64,000 bases of DNA, taken from Anthoceros angustus. Its lineage: Eukaryota > Streptophyta > Anthocerotopsida > Anthocerotales > Anthocerotaceae. The first letter of the stretch is position 1; every line of letters starts with the position of its first letter. The stretch is taken from NCBI GenBank assembly GCA_010909165.1, contig MU008190.1, forward strand, positions 469,166 through 533,165, read 5' to 3'. Under the pieces are notes generated by a model. It was not told the origin of the DNA. It saw only the letters and a list, made by a program, of their open reading frames with translations, and searched no databases. Made by a program: the position numbers and the translations under genes. Shown here piece after piece: positions 10,308-21,207 of the stretch.

Positions 10308-11336
10308 GTGGCGTGGGCAAGGTGCATCATAATGCTGATGGATTCGAGAACTGGCGTGAGTGAGGACGATGCCACTGGGGCACAACAGGACTTTGGAATA
10401 GTGAAAAATATGCCCAATGTATTCATGGCACTTATGGCCACAACGCAAGAAACCGGAGGGTGGCTTGGTGACGTCGCTCGAGATATTTGGAAACATGAGC
10501 GAGCTATACGCTTGTTGCATCGGAACGGTGGATGGTTTGAACGACATCGCGATAAAAAATTGCAAGATAGAGTAGCGAGATACACTTGAAAGATGGCAAG
10601 ATGTTCATTGATGATCACGGTGTGATAAAAGAGGTGCCACCGTCAATGAACGAGAGAGAATAGTGACTAAGGTACATAAAACCCTTGGGCACTTCGGGAT
10701 GAAGAGAACACGCCATATGCTAAGACATAGTTATTTCGTCGCATGAGTTCGATGTTGAGAGAGTAGTTGGCCAAGTGTGCTTGTGATGATGCGGTTAAAG
10801 CAAGATTCAATAGCTGACGCAGCCGCACTCGCTACCCATCAAAGGTCTTTTCTTCGATGGTCGGGACTTGATGCCGAGTTGCCAAAGGACAAAGCAAGGA
10901 AACAAGCATTGCATGTTGATGATCGAGCATTTCTCAAAATGGGTAGAAGTGGCCTTCTTACCAGCCGGGACATCGAGTATACCAGAGCATTCTTGCAATG
11001 TGTGTATTGATGGAAGCATGCAGTCAAGTCCGGATCAAGGGAATGAATTTCGAGGGGAATTTCGTGCCCCGCTGATAGAAGTTTGATCGATCACCGACTG
11101 GATAATTTGGCTATTGCCCAAAGACCGAGATCACTTAGGTATGCCTTTACACGCGGAGGTTCTTGGAAACCCAAAGCAAGAAAGTTTGAAGTAGGGGACT
11201 TTGTATACCTCCAAAGACAGACCTTCGTGTGAACGATGTGAGCATGTGAAGGTTGATTTTGAGAGTGGTAACTATAGGGGAGCAAGGAGTGGTTGAACTG
11301 AAGGACAAGATGGACGCTGCTGTAAGGAACACATGC
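10308..11336 (+). pseudogene. GyA integrase
   Basis: Broken integrase. The zinc-binding part appears as KVHKTLGHFGMKRTRHML near 10668-10740. The core is readable around 10868-11086 (HCMLMIEHFSKWVEVAFLPA and DQGNEFRGEF). The C-terminal barrel is KPKARKFEVGDFVYLQRQ at about 11170-11220, then LKDK and the start of CRNTCAT near 11300-11335. The piece between the core and the C-terminal barrel, which should carry the catalytic Glu, is missing here and at the same place in GyB, so the deletion predates the tandem duplication. Confidence 0.75.
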
Positions 11337-11340
11337 GCCA

Positions 11341-11882
11341 CCTTGAGATTGATCTCTTGTCCCTCTGGTCTGCAGATTTGGAGGCAAGAATTGTCTCAAC
11401 CTGTGGATTTCCTCAGAGAACAACTGGATTTTGGGCTCTCGATGACGTGCCCTAAACAAAGCGTCTCAGATGCGGATTTGGATAGGGAAATTTAGGTCTA
11501 GAGCGGTTTGGACGAATGTCTATTGGCAAGATCTCTAAGCCTGAGACGCGGGTAATCCTGCTCGTACAGTCCAGCAATGTGTCCATAGGTAGGTAGGATT
11601 TTCTGGGCAAGAGCCCTCAAATCGCCCACGCACTCTCCTGCGGTTGCCTCCCTTACGGCGATTACCCGATCTCGGCATTTTCTAGGGATCTATATGGTAG
11701 ATCAAGCATGGCTCTGATACCATGATCGGTTTGTAAGCTGATAAGCGTACAAGATAAACTTTCATCAAATAAAGAATGAATACAAAAATGTGTTTGAGAT
11801 GTGCCTTTTATACTTGACTTAATAACGCTTCACTTAACCCTAACTAGCATTGCTTAACTATAGGTTTGCTTTGTATCCAACA
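11341..11882 (-). mobile_element. Duplicated 5' end of Cop1 (partial)
   Basis: Contains the 5' LTR (11723-11882), an exact primer-binding site TGGTATCAGAGC (11711-11722, - strand) and part of ORF0. There is no 3' part because it was copied with the tandem duplication rather than inserted on its own. Confidence 0.85.
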
Positions 11883-12720
11883 AGTACCCGTGTGGAGTCA
11901 AATGAAAGGACACGAGCTGTGGCCAGATCTCGAATTCTGTTGCAAAACGTGTATCCCGAATCGCTCAAAGAAAATGCAATAAGAGGTTGCATTGCCCATG
12001 CATATCGCGTGGTAGGAAAACGCTGCCTTGAGGCCATCACCTGTCCGATTGATATGGTGTTCGCAGGATGGGAATGTAAAACGTTTTCCAAGCGCGTGAC
12101 GGGTGGGTGATGGTATAAAGTTGGCGATGGAGGTTATACGGATTTTAAGAGAAGTGCAACAAGCTTAATCCCGATGCTGGTATTTATCGGAGAACGCTTT
12201 TGTGGGGCATTTGACAAACGGGAACATGTGAGGAAGGGATATGAACAACTCGTGTTTGTTGGGCAATGAGTTTATCATTGATGCATCGCCAGGATCGTAT
12301 GCTCATCGATTCGAGTTTCTTCGGACAAATATATCAAGCAGGATGTATGCGAAAAGATCGTAGCTTGACGCAACAAAGAAACGATGGGTAGATGAGATAT
12401 TGGAAGAAGGACCAAGTCGCAACAAGTTCGCAAAATGGATAGGCCACATTATCCCGTCAATGTGGTGGGCGAACCAAGGCGAGCATGGCCCACGCTTGTT
12501 AGCACGGCTCACCGTATGCTTTCGGCAAGGAGGAGACGGTATGGTTCTCGATTCGAAAGGTGATGAGATCGGGAACCTCCGATTTAACAGAGCGAGCTAT
12601 GGGTTTTGATGCAAGATCGCCACACATGGTGTTTCGAGGCCTATCGCTGTGTTGATGGGACAGTGTTTGATCTAAACTGCTTGCGTGGTTGATCAACATA
12701 GGTGGCAACGCAAATAGTCA
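11883..12720 (+). pseudogene. C5-methyltransferase-like domain (GyB)
   Basis: Second copy of the domain, starting after motif I. The frame from 11886 reads VESNERTRAVARSRILLQNV, then PIDMVFAGWECKTFSK at 12045-12092, again with Glu-Cys instead of Pro-Cys. Downstream, the motif VI, VIII, IX and X regions are recognisable from the alignment to GyA, but small deletions break the frame (for example near 12100, 12190, 12290 and 12600). It retains more of the segment between motifs I and IV than GyA does, which makes it useful for reconstructing domain boundaries. Confidence 0.7.
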
Positions 12721-12849
12721 CATGTCGCTCAAGGCAAAGGGCATTACGTGTCGAGAGATGGATCTACCATCTAACGCAGTCAAGGAAAGTTATGCCGCAA
12801 GAGATGAATGGCAAGTTGTAAAGACGTTGAGAAGGAATCAAAGGCTTAA

Positions 12850-13660
12850 CACATTTGGCGATATGTGGAGACTTATCGGAAGGATCAACAGAATTATTGA
12901 CATGTTAGAAAGGAATCGACATGCATTTGCATTCACCGAGGAGCTGGAAGATATGATCGCATAAAATTCGTAATCGAGACCACCACGAGTGAGCCAAGAT
13001 TCAAGAGATACAAACTCAACCTCGTAATGGGACATTGTGGACAAACGATGCAAAGAGTTAGAGGCATGGTTTGATCAGAAAGTCAACTTCTGATATGCAG
13101 CCACGTGTTGCCTCTTAAAAAGATGAGAACGGCGAATGGAAGGATAGGCGCATGTGGTGATTATCGAGCCCGAATGAAGTAACTCCATGGAACGATACCC
13201 GATGCCTACTCCTCGATGAGATCTTTGACGCCATTGGGAAGCCACCTATTTTACCACGTTAGACTCCGATCCGGCTTCCAAACCGATTGTCATTGAGGAA
13301 GGCAACAAATGCAAACGACTTTTTGGGGCAAGGAACAGTGGGAGTGGGAGACCATGCTGCTTGACTCAAGAATGCGCTCCATCTACTTTCGAGGGTAGCT
13401 GACTTAGAGTTGCGGTGGGCTAACCTTCATGAAATGCTACATCGATGATATTCTGGTATTCAGAACAGCTTTGAGGAGCATCCGGAACATCTAGAGATTT
13501 TGTGCAAAGATTATCAAGCTCGTCAAGGCCCACCGTTGAAATGCAAGTTTGCGTAAAAGAAATTGAATACTTGGGACACAAGATTGTGCCAGAGGAGCAT
13601 GTACCCAATTGGCCAAGATAAGTCGCCAATCTCATGCCAAGGCCAAAGGACGTTGCTTTT
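12850..13660 (+). pseudogene. GyB reverse transcriptase
   Basis: Copy of 8960-9780. MLERNRHAFAFTEELEDM is near 12903-12960. The palm, including the sequence for CYIDDIL at 13434-13454, is present as DNA but split among frames by many one- to three-base losses. Confidence 0.75.
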
Positions 13661-13699
13661 TAAGAGCTTTTCTAGGACTCGTTAATTATTATCAAGATT

Positions 13700-14110
13700 A
13701 TCAGAACATGACACATGCGGTGGTGTTATACGAACTTTGAAGAAGGGCATTCAATGGCATTGGGAGCATGAGCAGTGCATGGAATGATTTGAAGGAGCAA
13801 TTAGTAAAGACTGCTCAAGGCCCAACTTTGAGAAGCCATTCATATTGTATACACCGGAGTGCCGGGCATAGGTGTCAGGCTTGCTCAAAAGATCAAAGCG
13901 GTGAGGAACGAGGGTAGCATAAGTAGATCCAACACCACCGAGGCAAACTATTCCTCCTATGAAGGGGAATGTTTGGTCAGATGGGCCGCCTTTGCATTTC
14001 CGTGTATTTGTTTGGTCGAAGTTTTCACCGGTGATCGACCATCGCCATTGTAATCAAGTTAATGACAAACATGAAGTTGAGTGAAAGCTTGCTAGGTGGG
14101 CGCTTATTGC
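13700..14110 (+). pseudogene. GyB RNase H
   Basis: Copy of 9861-10292. NYSSYEGECL is readable at about 13945-13975. The frame is broken before and after this. Confidence 0.7.
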
Positions 14111-14153
14111 TTTCGCAGTATGATATGCGATAGTGGCGTAAAGGTGCATCATA

Positions 14154-15171
14154 ATGCTGATGGATTCTGCAGAACTGATGGTGAGTGAGGACGATGCTCG
14201 GGGCACAGACTTTGGAATAGTGAAAAATATGCCCAGTGTATTCATGGCACTTATGGCCACAACGCAAGAAACTGGAGGGTGGCTTGGTGACGCTGTCCGA
14301 GATATTTGGAAACATGAGCGAGCTATACAGTTGTTGCAGACCGGACAGGTGGATGGTTTGAACGACATCGCGATAAAAAAATTGCAAGATAGAGTAGCGA
14401 GATACACTTGGAAAGATGGCAAGATGTTCATTGATGATCACGGTGTGATAAAAGAGGTGCCACCTGTCAATGAACGAGAGAGAATAGTGACTAAGGTACA
14501 TAAAACCCTTGGGCACTTCGGGGTGAAGAGAACACGCCATATGCTAAGACATAGTTATTTCGTCGCATGAGTTCGATGTTGAGAGAGTAGCTTGCCAAGT
14601 GTGCTGCTTGTGATGCGTTAAAGCAAGATTCAATAGCCGGACGCGGGTGCCGCACTACCCATCAAAGGTCTTTTCGATGGTCGCGATGATCGGACTTGAT
14701 GCGTTGCTAGTGACAAAGCAAGGAAACAAGCATTGCATGTTGATGATCGAGCATTTCTCAAAATGGGTAGAAGTGGCCTTCTTACCAGCCAGGACATCAG
14801 AGTATACCGCTAGAGCATTCTTGCAATGTGTATTGAGCAGGTATGGAAGCTGTGCAGAAGTCCTGACAGATCAAGGGAATGAATTTCGAGGGGAATTTCA
14901 GGCCCTGCTTGATAGAAGTTTGATCGATCACCATCTGGATAATTTGGCTATTGCCCAAAGACCGAGATCACTTTAGGTATGCCTTTACACGCTGAGGTTC
15001 TGGAAACCCAAAGCAAGAAAGTTTGAAGTAGGGGACTTTGTATACTCATCTTCTCAGAACATGTGAGCATGTGAAGGTTGATTTTGAGAGTGGTAACTAT
15101 AGGGGAGCAAGGAGTGGTTGAACTGAAGGACAAGATGGGCCGCTGTAAGGAACACATGCGCCACCTCGCAC
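14154..15171 (+). pseudogene. GyB integrase
   Basis: This is the better preserved integrase. The frame 14154-14570 covers the linker and zinc-binding part (VHKTLGHFGVKRTRHMLRHS). The frame 14647-14976 covers the core with MIGLDALLV, KHCMLMIEHFSKWVEVAFLP and EVLTDQGNEFRGEF. After SLIDHHLDNLAIAQ the sequence jumps to the C-terminal domain (KPKARKFEVGDFVY near 15005-15050), and the region with the catalytic Glu is missing, as in GyA. The C-terminal tail reads GRCKEHMRHLAPCHLPNLD into 15200, leading to the PHD-like remnant. Confidence 0.8.
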
Positions 15172-15380
15172 CATGTCACTTACCCAACTTGGACACCGTA
15201 ATACAACCACTGCTTGAAGCCGCCGATTGATTTACTGCGGTGAACTTTGTGGTCATGTAACGAGCCCCGAATCGATGCTTTTGTGTGACCGGTGCAACAA
15301 AGGGCATCACAGCTTTACGCCACGGCCACCTTTGAAAAGGATTCCATGAGATCGTTTCGCTAACGATGTTCAACACAAGT
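15172..15380 (+). pseudogene. PHD-finger-like remnant after integrase (GyB)
   Basis: In the frame starting at 15230 the sequence reads YCGELCGHVTSPESMLLCD followed by RCNKGHHSF and PPLKRIP. The block MLLCDxCNxGxH with upstream paired Cys is the hallmark of a PHD zinc finger (Cys4-His-Cys3), followed by the usual PPL-x-x-IP. The Cys expected two residues after the His is replaced by Thr, a stop follows, and the last Cys pair is not seen, so it is decayed or mis-sequenced. PHD fingers bind histone H3 tails, often methylated Lys4. It lies directly behind the integrase C-terminus, in the place of a targeting module. Confidence 0.55.
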
Positions 15381-17080
15381 GATGGATCAAAAGGAAAATA
15401 AGGTACCGTGTGGAGATCATGCAGTGATCGGGGTTAAACCCAACTTACCATAAGTAAATTGATCCGAATAAAAACACGCTCGCCAGGTCGTGTCAAACAG
15501 CAAACACAAACGGAGCGCAACACCGAAAGCGCATGCTGTGCGTGTGCAATCAAGACCGGTAGCATAGAAGTAGTAGTTTTCCATAAGTTTTGAGATCACA
15601 CAGAAGAGCAAGCACGGTGATGGGAGATTTGGCAGCGGTCTGATTAGGTCTCAACTAAAGGGGCGCTGCAGGAGGAGCAGTCATGGGCGCATCCTCACGA
15701 TTGCGTGGTTGAGCTTGATGTTGAGATTTGGCACATGCGTAGTGTTTTGGTTGTGAAAAGAAGGTGACGATGGTTTGCGTGATTAAGTGGCGATGATTAC
15801 ATAAGGAACATAAGGGCGTATTCTGAGAGGTAACTGGTTCCTTGTTCCTGTGATCCGCAGCAGAATAAACAGAGCTTGCTGCAATCGTTGTGAGGTGGGC
15901 AGACGAATTCGAGCAAACTACACGGGCTTTCATAGGATGCGCTCGGGAAGGACGAAGCAAGCGACCGGTAAAAACCAAAGGGGACCTTGTTCGCAGGTGA
16001 TCACGGACGATGGGGTCCAGATACCGGTCTCGTAGGCTTTGCAAAAAGGAGGAAGAGGTTGAGATTCTGGAACATAGCAGTGGCAATCGGAGGAAGTGTC
16101 ATCATTGTGGGAACTTCACCCGAGCTCCTCATTGTCCATGATTCAAGACAATGAACTTGCTGAAAAATGGACTCAGCAGTTCTCGCGCAAATATTTGCCT
16201 GAAAAGCCCATGGTGCCCTCTGGATATGAAGAGCTTACTCGGTTTTCTTTGTATGTGGAATCCCACCACATGAGGTGTTCGATAGAATATTATCCCACGG
16301 ATCATCGGATTTGTTTGAGCTGCAAGAGGGCACAAGAACCTACCATGGGTGTGGACATCTTATTGCGAGGGTGCATATCGCAAGATAGAAAATCATCTGT
16401 TCATGCACCAAGTGTTTGATGACTATCCCTCACGGTGATTTGGGGGCTGATGAGTTTCCCAAGGACATGAAGTCCCTTGAATGTGGTTCGCTCACTTTCA
16501 TGCGACCAAAGCGGTATGTGTTTGGTTGGCCTCGACATTTCTATGATGCAACCTGCGACATGGCAATTTGGGATGGGTGATAAAACTATGCAGCTTTACC
16601 ACACTTCAACAAAAGCCGAGGATCATATGGGTCTCACGTCTCAACCTACGTGCATCGAGGCGAAGCTTGATTCGGTGGTGATGACAACAATGCTAGCTTT
16701 AGATTCACGCTCATTACAGGCGGATCAAGCAGAACCACATCGAAGATGAGGAAAGTGGCGTATCGAATCGAATTAACACAGCGGTCGTGTTGGGAACCTT
16801 CTATCGCCGCTGGATGGGCAATTGGTGACAGGTTGTGGGGAATGCTGGTAAACAGATAGTGCCCAAAGTGGTGTTTGTGACCTAGGACCCCAACTTTGAG
16901 CAGGGGGGCCATTGGCGGCGTTTGCGGCTCTTATTTATATCATAGAAATAGGTAAATAAAATGAAAAACATGATAGCGTTTGGTTCAAGATAAAATTGCT
17001 TTGTTAGAAAAATGAGCGACTATCTGCGGTGTGGTATGACATACCCCGCCCCTATTCAATCAATGATGCTCCTGACGAAA
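15381..17080. other. Unassigned region after GyB
   Basis: About 1.7 kb with no recognised gene. A + strand frame at 16096-16419 (TTG or ATG starts) and another at 16477-16749 are open but resemble nothing I know. A CHHCGNF...HC cluster near 16098-16135 could be a damaged zinc knuckle. It may be the 3' part of the gypsy element. No LTR could be delimited. Confidence 0.3.
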
Positions 17081-17810
17081 ATGTCCACCTCTGCCAAATG
17101 TGGTTGTAGGAAAGATTGCTGCCTATCTTATGCTCCTAAGAAAAAGGGATATGGCACAAGTGGATTGCAGGGGTGCTAACAGCTTGATGGATAAAAAGAC
17201 TTACGTAGTTGTGTGGCTGACGTTTGCAGGCAGATGGGTGGAGACGGCATGGGGAGGATACGACAAAGAAGGGCTAACAAGGAAAGGTGGAATATATTAA
17301 TTAAAGGTTATTCAGTATTTAAACATCCTAATTTCTATATGAGTTTTAGGATCTATAATAACCTAGCATAAATTTTCTGCAGTTGATGCGGCTGTAAACA
17401 CATTTTGTTTCCCTAAGTGTATTAAAGACAAAAACATGGGCTATTATAAGCCAGGAATTCTACCAAAAGGTGACCAGGAAAATAAAGTATACATACTCAC
17501 CTTAGGTTTAAGTGAAAAGGGAGATGTCCCGGACTCCTATATATGTGAGGAAACTACCATCCACATGATAAAAATAGCAAGTCTCCCATGTGAGGAATTT
17601 CAGGACATATCAAACATATTTTCCGTAGGTGCCTTTGGTGCTAAGGGAATTTATTGTTTTAATCACATAAATACTGCTTAAATATTATTTTTATTTTTAA
17701 TATAAATATTCCAGGTTCTATGTTGGCGTCTATGAAGAGGAAGGCGGATGACCTAAGCTATTTTGAGATAGAAGAAGAAAAATGTTCAGAAAAATAGTAA
17801 GACAATAATT
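17081..17810 (+). other. AT-rich segment with unrecognised ORF
   Basis: Base composition turns AT-rich near 16.93 kb. An ORF at 17436-17681 encodes 81 residues (starts MGYYKPGILPKGDQENKVYI). It has Cys pairs and is followed, after a TTCCAG acceptor-like site near 17714, by a short frame MLASMKRKADDLSYFEIEEE ending in a stop at about 17798. A Cys-rich stretch (KCGCRKDCCLSYAPKKK) is coded near 17097-17150. It could be exons of a small gene or part of a DNA transposon. No family is recognised. Confidence 0.3.
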
Positions 17811-17865
17811 TTTGGGCTAAGATTTTAAGGTTATCTTAAATCGGCCCTAAAAGCTAGGGTGAGTA

Positions 17866-19294
17866 TTAGGTTAAAGGTTTGGACAGTGTGTCCATTATAC
17901 CCAAACATTTCATGTGTTTCCTATGTAACTCAATTCCCAATGACTTTGTTAATAAATAAATTGCATTGTCTAAAGTTTGAACATAACTAATATTTATGGT
18001 TTGATCTTCTAACTTTTCCCTTATGTAGTGATACTCAACAGCTATATGTTTAGTTCTAGAATGAAAAGCGATTTCGTGCAAGTGCAATGGCACCACTATC
18101 ACTAAACAAAGATGTAGGCTTAAGTTGAGGATGGTGAAGTTCACTCAAAACTAACTGGACCACACTATGTCTTTAGAAGCGAGGTTAGTACCTGTACTCG
18201 ATTCAGATGACAAAGCTATAGTAGGTTGTTTCTTACTTGACCAGATATTGGTGCTCCTCCAAGAGTAATACATACCCAATCTGATTTTTTGTGTCGGGGT
18301 CACCATAATCGGCATCGGCATATGCCGTTAGAGTTAATGTGTTGATAGCTGGTGTATGCTTGAACATCGATCCTGTACATAGTGCCTTTAAGGTATCTAA
18401 TATACGCTTATGAGACATCCGATGCTCACGTCCGGTTCTCCAAGAATTGTGAGCGAACGACTTCAAAAGATATATCCGGTCTCGTAAAATTGCATAAATA
18501 TATTAGAGTGCCAACAACATGTCGGTATGGAACTGACATTTCTAGCTTTTCTTCAATTTGTTTTGGGACTCATATAGGGTAAGCCTAACACCACTTGCAA
18601 AAGGTGTGGGTGCAGCTTTGCATCCTCAAGTCCAAATTTAGCTAAACTCTCCTTAATATACTTGGTTTGAACTATACTTAGAGTCTTATTACCTCTATTT
18701 GTATAATATTAACACCAAGTGCATATATGTCATCTCAAATAGAGTCCTAAGCCATGCTTTAGTTTCGCTAGGAGAGTGAGGGAGTTTGTTGCCATAAAAT
18801 CATCAACATAAAGTAGAAGATAAAATATATCATTGCGGATATTAGGATGTACATACAAGCATCACCACGGCTTTGCTTAAATCCTCTCCCAATAAGTTGT
18901 ACATGTATGGTTAAATTCCAATTCTTGTGCTTAAGGCCATACAAACCTTTGATGAGTCGGCATACCCAATCTTCTTTGCCTTTGACTTGTAACCCTCGGG
19001 TTGTCTCATGTATATTTCCTCTTATATACAAATATCTTTGTCTTAACATCCATCATGTGGAGTTCAAGATCATGTTGGGCACATAAGGCAAATATCATTC
19101 AAGTGTGGCAAATTTGGCTCTTGGGGCATAAGTGGCCCAAGGTATGTAATCTAGACCAGAATTTGTGTAAACCTCTCGCTACTAGGCGTGCCTTATACCT
19201 TTCTATAGAACCATCTCCTTTTCTTTTAATTTTGAATACCCATTTGCTGGTTACTATCTTCCTACCCCTAGGTGGTTTGACCAATTCCATGTAG
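17866..19294 (-). pseudogene. Cop2 reverse transcriptase and RNase H
   Basis: The frame 19290-19099 has IVTSKWVFKIKRKGDGSIER and YKARLVARGL. The frame 19049-18768 has DWVCRLIKGLYGLKHKNWN, and its FYFMLMILWQ matches the region around the usual YVDD, which is not readable as such. The RNase H end is at 18144-17866 with FHSRTKHIAVEYHYIREKL and YVQTLDNAIYLLTKSLG. Frames are broken several times, so no active enzyme is encoded. Confidence 0.8.
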
Positions 19295-19659
19295 AGTTAT
19301 TAACTAGGGAATTATATTCGATCTCTGACTACCTTCCATAAGTCTTTTTCGAGAAGAGAAAGCTTGTTTTAAGGTAAGAGGTTCTTCCGGGTCTATAGTT
19401 GCCTTGTATAGACTTGAGAATAAAGTGATATAGGGGTATAGGATCATCAAAAAGCTAGGTATCCTAAAGGAGGTTCCTTCCAACTGCGGGACTGAGATAG
19501 TAGGTCGGGATCTAAGGTTGTACCTTTGTGCAGTGCATCATCCAGGCGGGATCAACGACGGATCTGCTGGCTCCACAATGTCATCCTCCGGAGGGTCATC
19601 AAACTCATCATCATGAGTGTCAATGGCCCTGGGGATGTCAACATCGAGTTTGCGTTGAG

Positions 19660-20472
19660 TTACCGTTGTGGAATAGATGCTAACTCCTCCTCCTCCTGCA
19701 TAATAGGTTCAACTAAAGGAACACGAGAAGCAGGAATGGGAAATGGAGTGAGATAATCAGTATCATCAAAATAAGAAGGGTCAATGGTCTCATCAAGAGA
19801 AGGACCAATCTGATCAGCTCCCACTGTTGGGGAAAAGAGGTAAGACTCATGAAAAGTAACACTCCGGGCGTATAAAAGTTGCCTTGTAGAAGGGTTGAAT
19901 AATTTGTACCCTTTGATACCTTCGGTGTAGCCAATGAAAGTGTACTTAGCTGCTTTGGGATCCAACTTCTTACGCAATGCTTTGGGAATAAAAACATATG
20001 CCGGGGATCCAAAAATTCGAAGGTGGTCAATAGAAGGCTTCTTGCCAATGAATGCTTCATATGGAGTCATACCTTGAACTGCTGATGTAGGCAATCGATT
20101 CATGAGATAGGTTGCTGTTAGGAGGGCCTCAATAAGCCTTAGATAACTTAGCTTGTACCAATAAGCAACCGTGATCTCTTGGGCGTAGATTCTTGTTCTC
20201 GGCTCGCCATTTTGTTGAGGAGTGTAGACAAGCGTAAGTTGTTGAGCTATACCTTCACTCGACAAAATCCTCAAATTCGATGATGTAAACTCTCCACCAT
20301 TGTCGGAACGTAAGGTCTTGAGTTTGTGATCCAGAAGTCTCATGTAGTCCTTGAAGAAGTGAAAGGCATCACTCTTGTTTTTCGTGATGTAGGAAAAGAC
20401 AAAGCGAGAGAAATCATCATGAAGGTCAAAAATATCTACTACCACTAAAGGAGGGTGTAGACAAGGGTCCAC
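19660..20472 (-). pseudogene. Cop2 integrase
   Basis: This is an open frame of 270 codons. DDFSRFVFSYITKNKSDAF leads into the core, and RSDNGGEFTS carries the second catalytic Asp. TPQQNGEPRTRIYAQE stands where QQNGVAERKN with the catalytic Glu is expected and is damaged. The C-terminal part is well kept (LLTATYLMNRLPTSAVQGMT, LRIFGSPAYVFIP, FIGYTEGIKGYKLF). It ends with an acidic linker before RT. It is one of the best preserved copia segments here, but the altered Glu region makes activity unlikely. Confidence 0.85.
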
Positions 20473-21207
20473 AAATGTCTGTGTGCACTATCTCTAAGGG
20501 TGACTTGGCCCTTTGTGGAGATTTATTTTGAAAGGCTCTTGATGTCGTTTAGTGAGGACACAAGATTCGCACCAAGGTAGGTGTTCAACCTTTGCAAGGC
20601 AAGGGTTCTATATAAAGCTCCCTTAGACATTTGGATTAATTTTTGACTATTAGGATGACCAAATGCCAAAGCATGGTTTGGGTAGGTGTCATTGGGTTTG
20701 GAATGGCAACATTAGCGAGAATGGGTGGCTCCCACTTGTACCGACAATCTATAGAGACCATCATCTAAAGTGCTGCGGATTGTATAGTTTCTATCACTTA
20801 TGAAAGAGAGAAGACAACTATGCATAAAGGATCACCGCAGTGTGTTCTTGACAAAGACTTGCGGTGATACTAGATTCTTGCACATTGAAGGAACATGGAG
20901 GACTTGATGAAGATGAAGAACCACGAATCACACTTGAATACAACCAACACATATGGGTAGGTTGTGATCATCTCCAGGATAGGCGATGTCCTGTGGGTGA
21001 GTAAGACTCAAAAGAGTTTCTGTAACAAATAGTAGCTCCGTCCATACCATGAGGTATTGGAGGGCTTGGAAGAAGCCAAGCACACAGTGAGCACTTCTGG
21101 AGTTGAGGAAGATTGTTTCTTGATGTTAGCTCCGTGGGGCCTCCTTAGGTTCCCCATTCTTCTTCTTACGACAATCCTTTTCCATGTGATTTGGGATTAC
21201 GCACCAA
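20473..21207 (-). pseudogene. Cop2 protease / pre-integrase region
   Basis: Short - strand frames fit a copia protease tail (VLHVPSMCKNLVSPQVF near 20910-20860) and the pre-integrase domain (FGHPNSQKLIQMSKG near 20670-20625). There is no continuous frame. Confidence 0.6.

Larger units (their letters stand above)
7436..11340. repeat. 3.9-kb tandem duplication, copy 1
   Basis: The segment from Cop1 ORF0 through the GyA integrase is repeated head to tail at 11341-15171. The junction near 11335-11345 joins integrase sequence to TTGAGATTGATCTC, which otherwise stands at 7440. Shared CACCT at the breakpoints suggests microhomology. The copies differ by many small indels. Confidence 0.88.
11341..15171. 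repeat. 3.9-kb tandem duplication, copy 2
   Basis: Second copy of 7436-11340. It includes a second Cop1 5' end, then the gypsy part GyB. The similarity ends after ACACATGCGCCACCT near 15165, where the element continues into sequence missing from copy 1. Confidence 0.88.

Noticed and set aside
14760-14790. Integrase motif MIEHFSKW read as loss of a catalytic Asp
   Set aside because: In Ty3/gypsy integrases the first catalytic Asp lies further upstream; the Glu in this motif is not in the triad.
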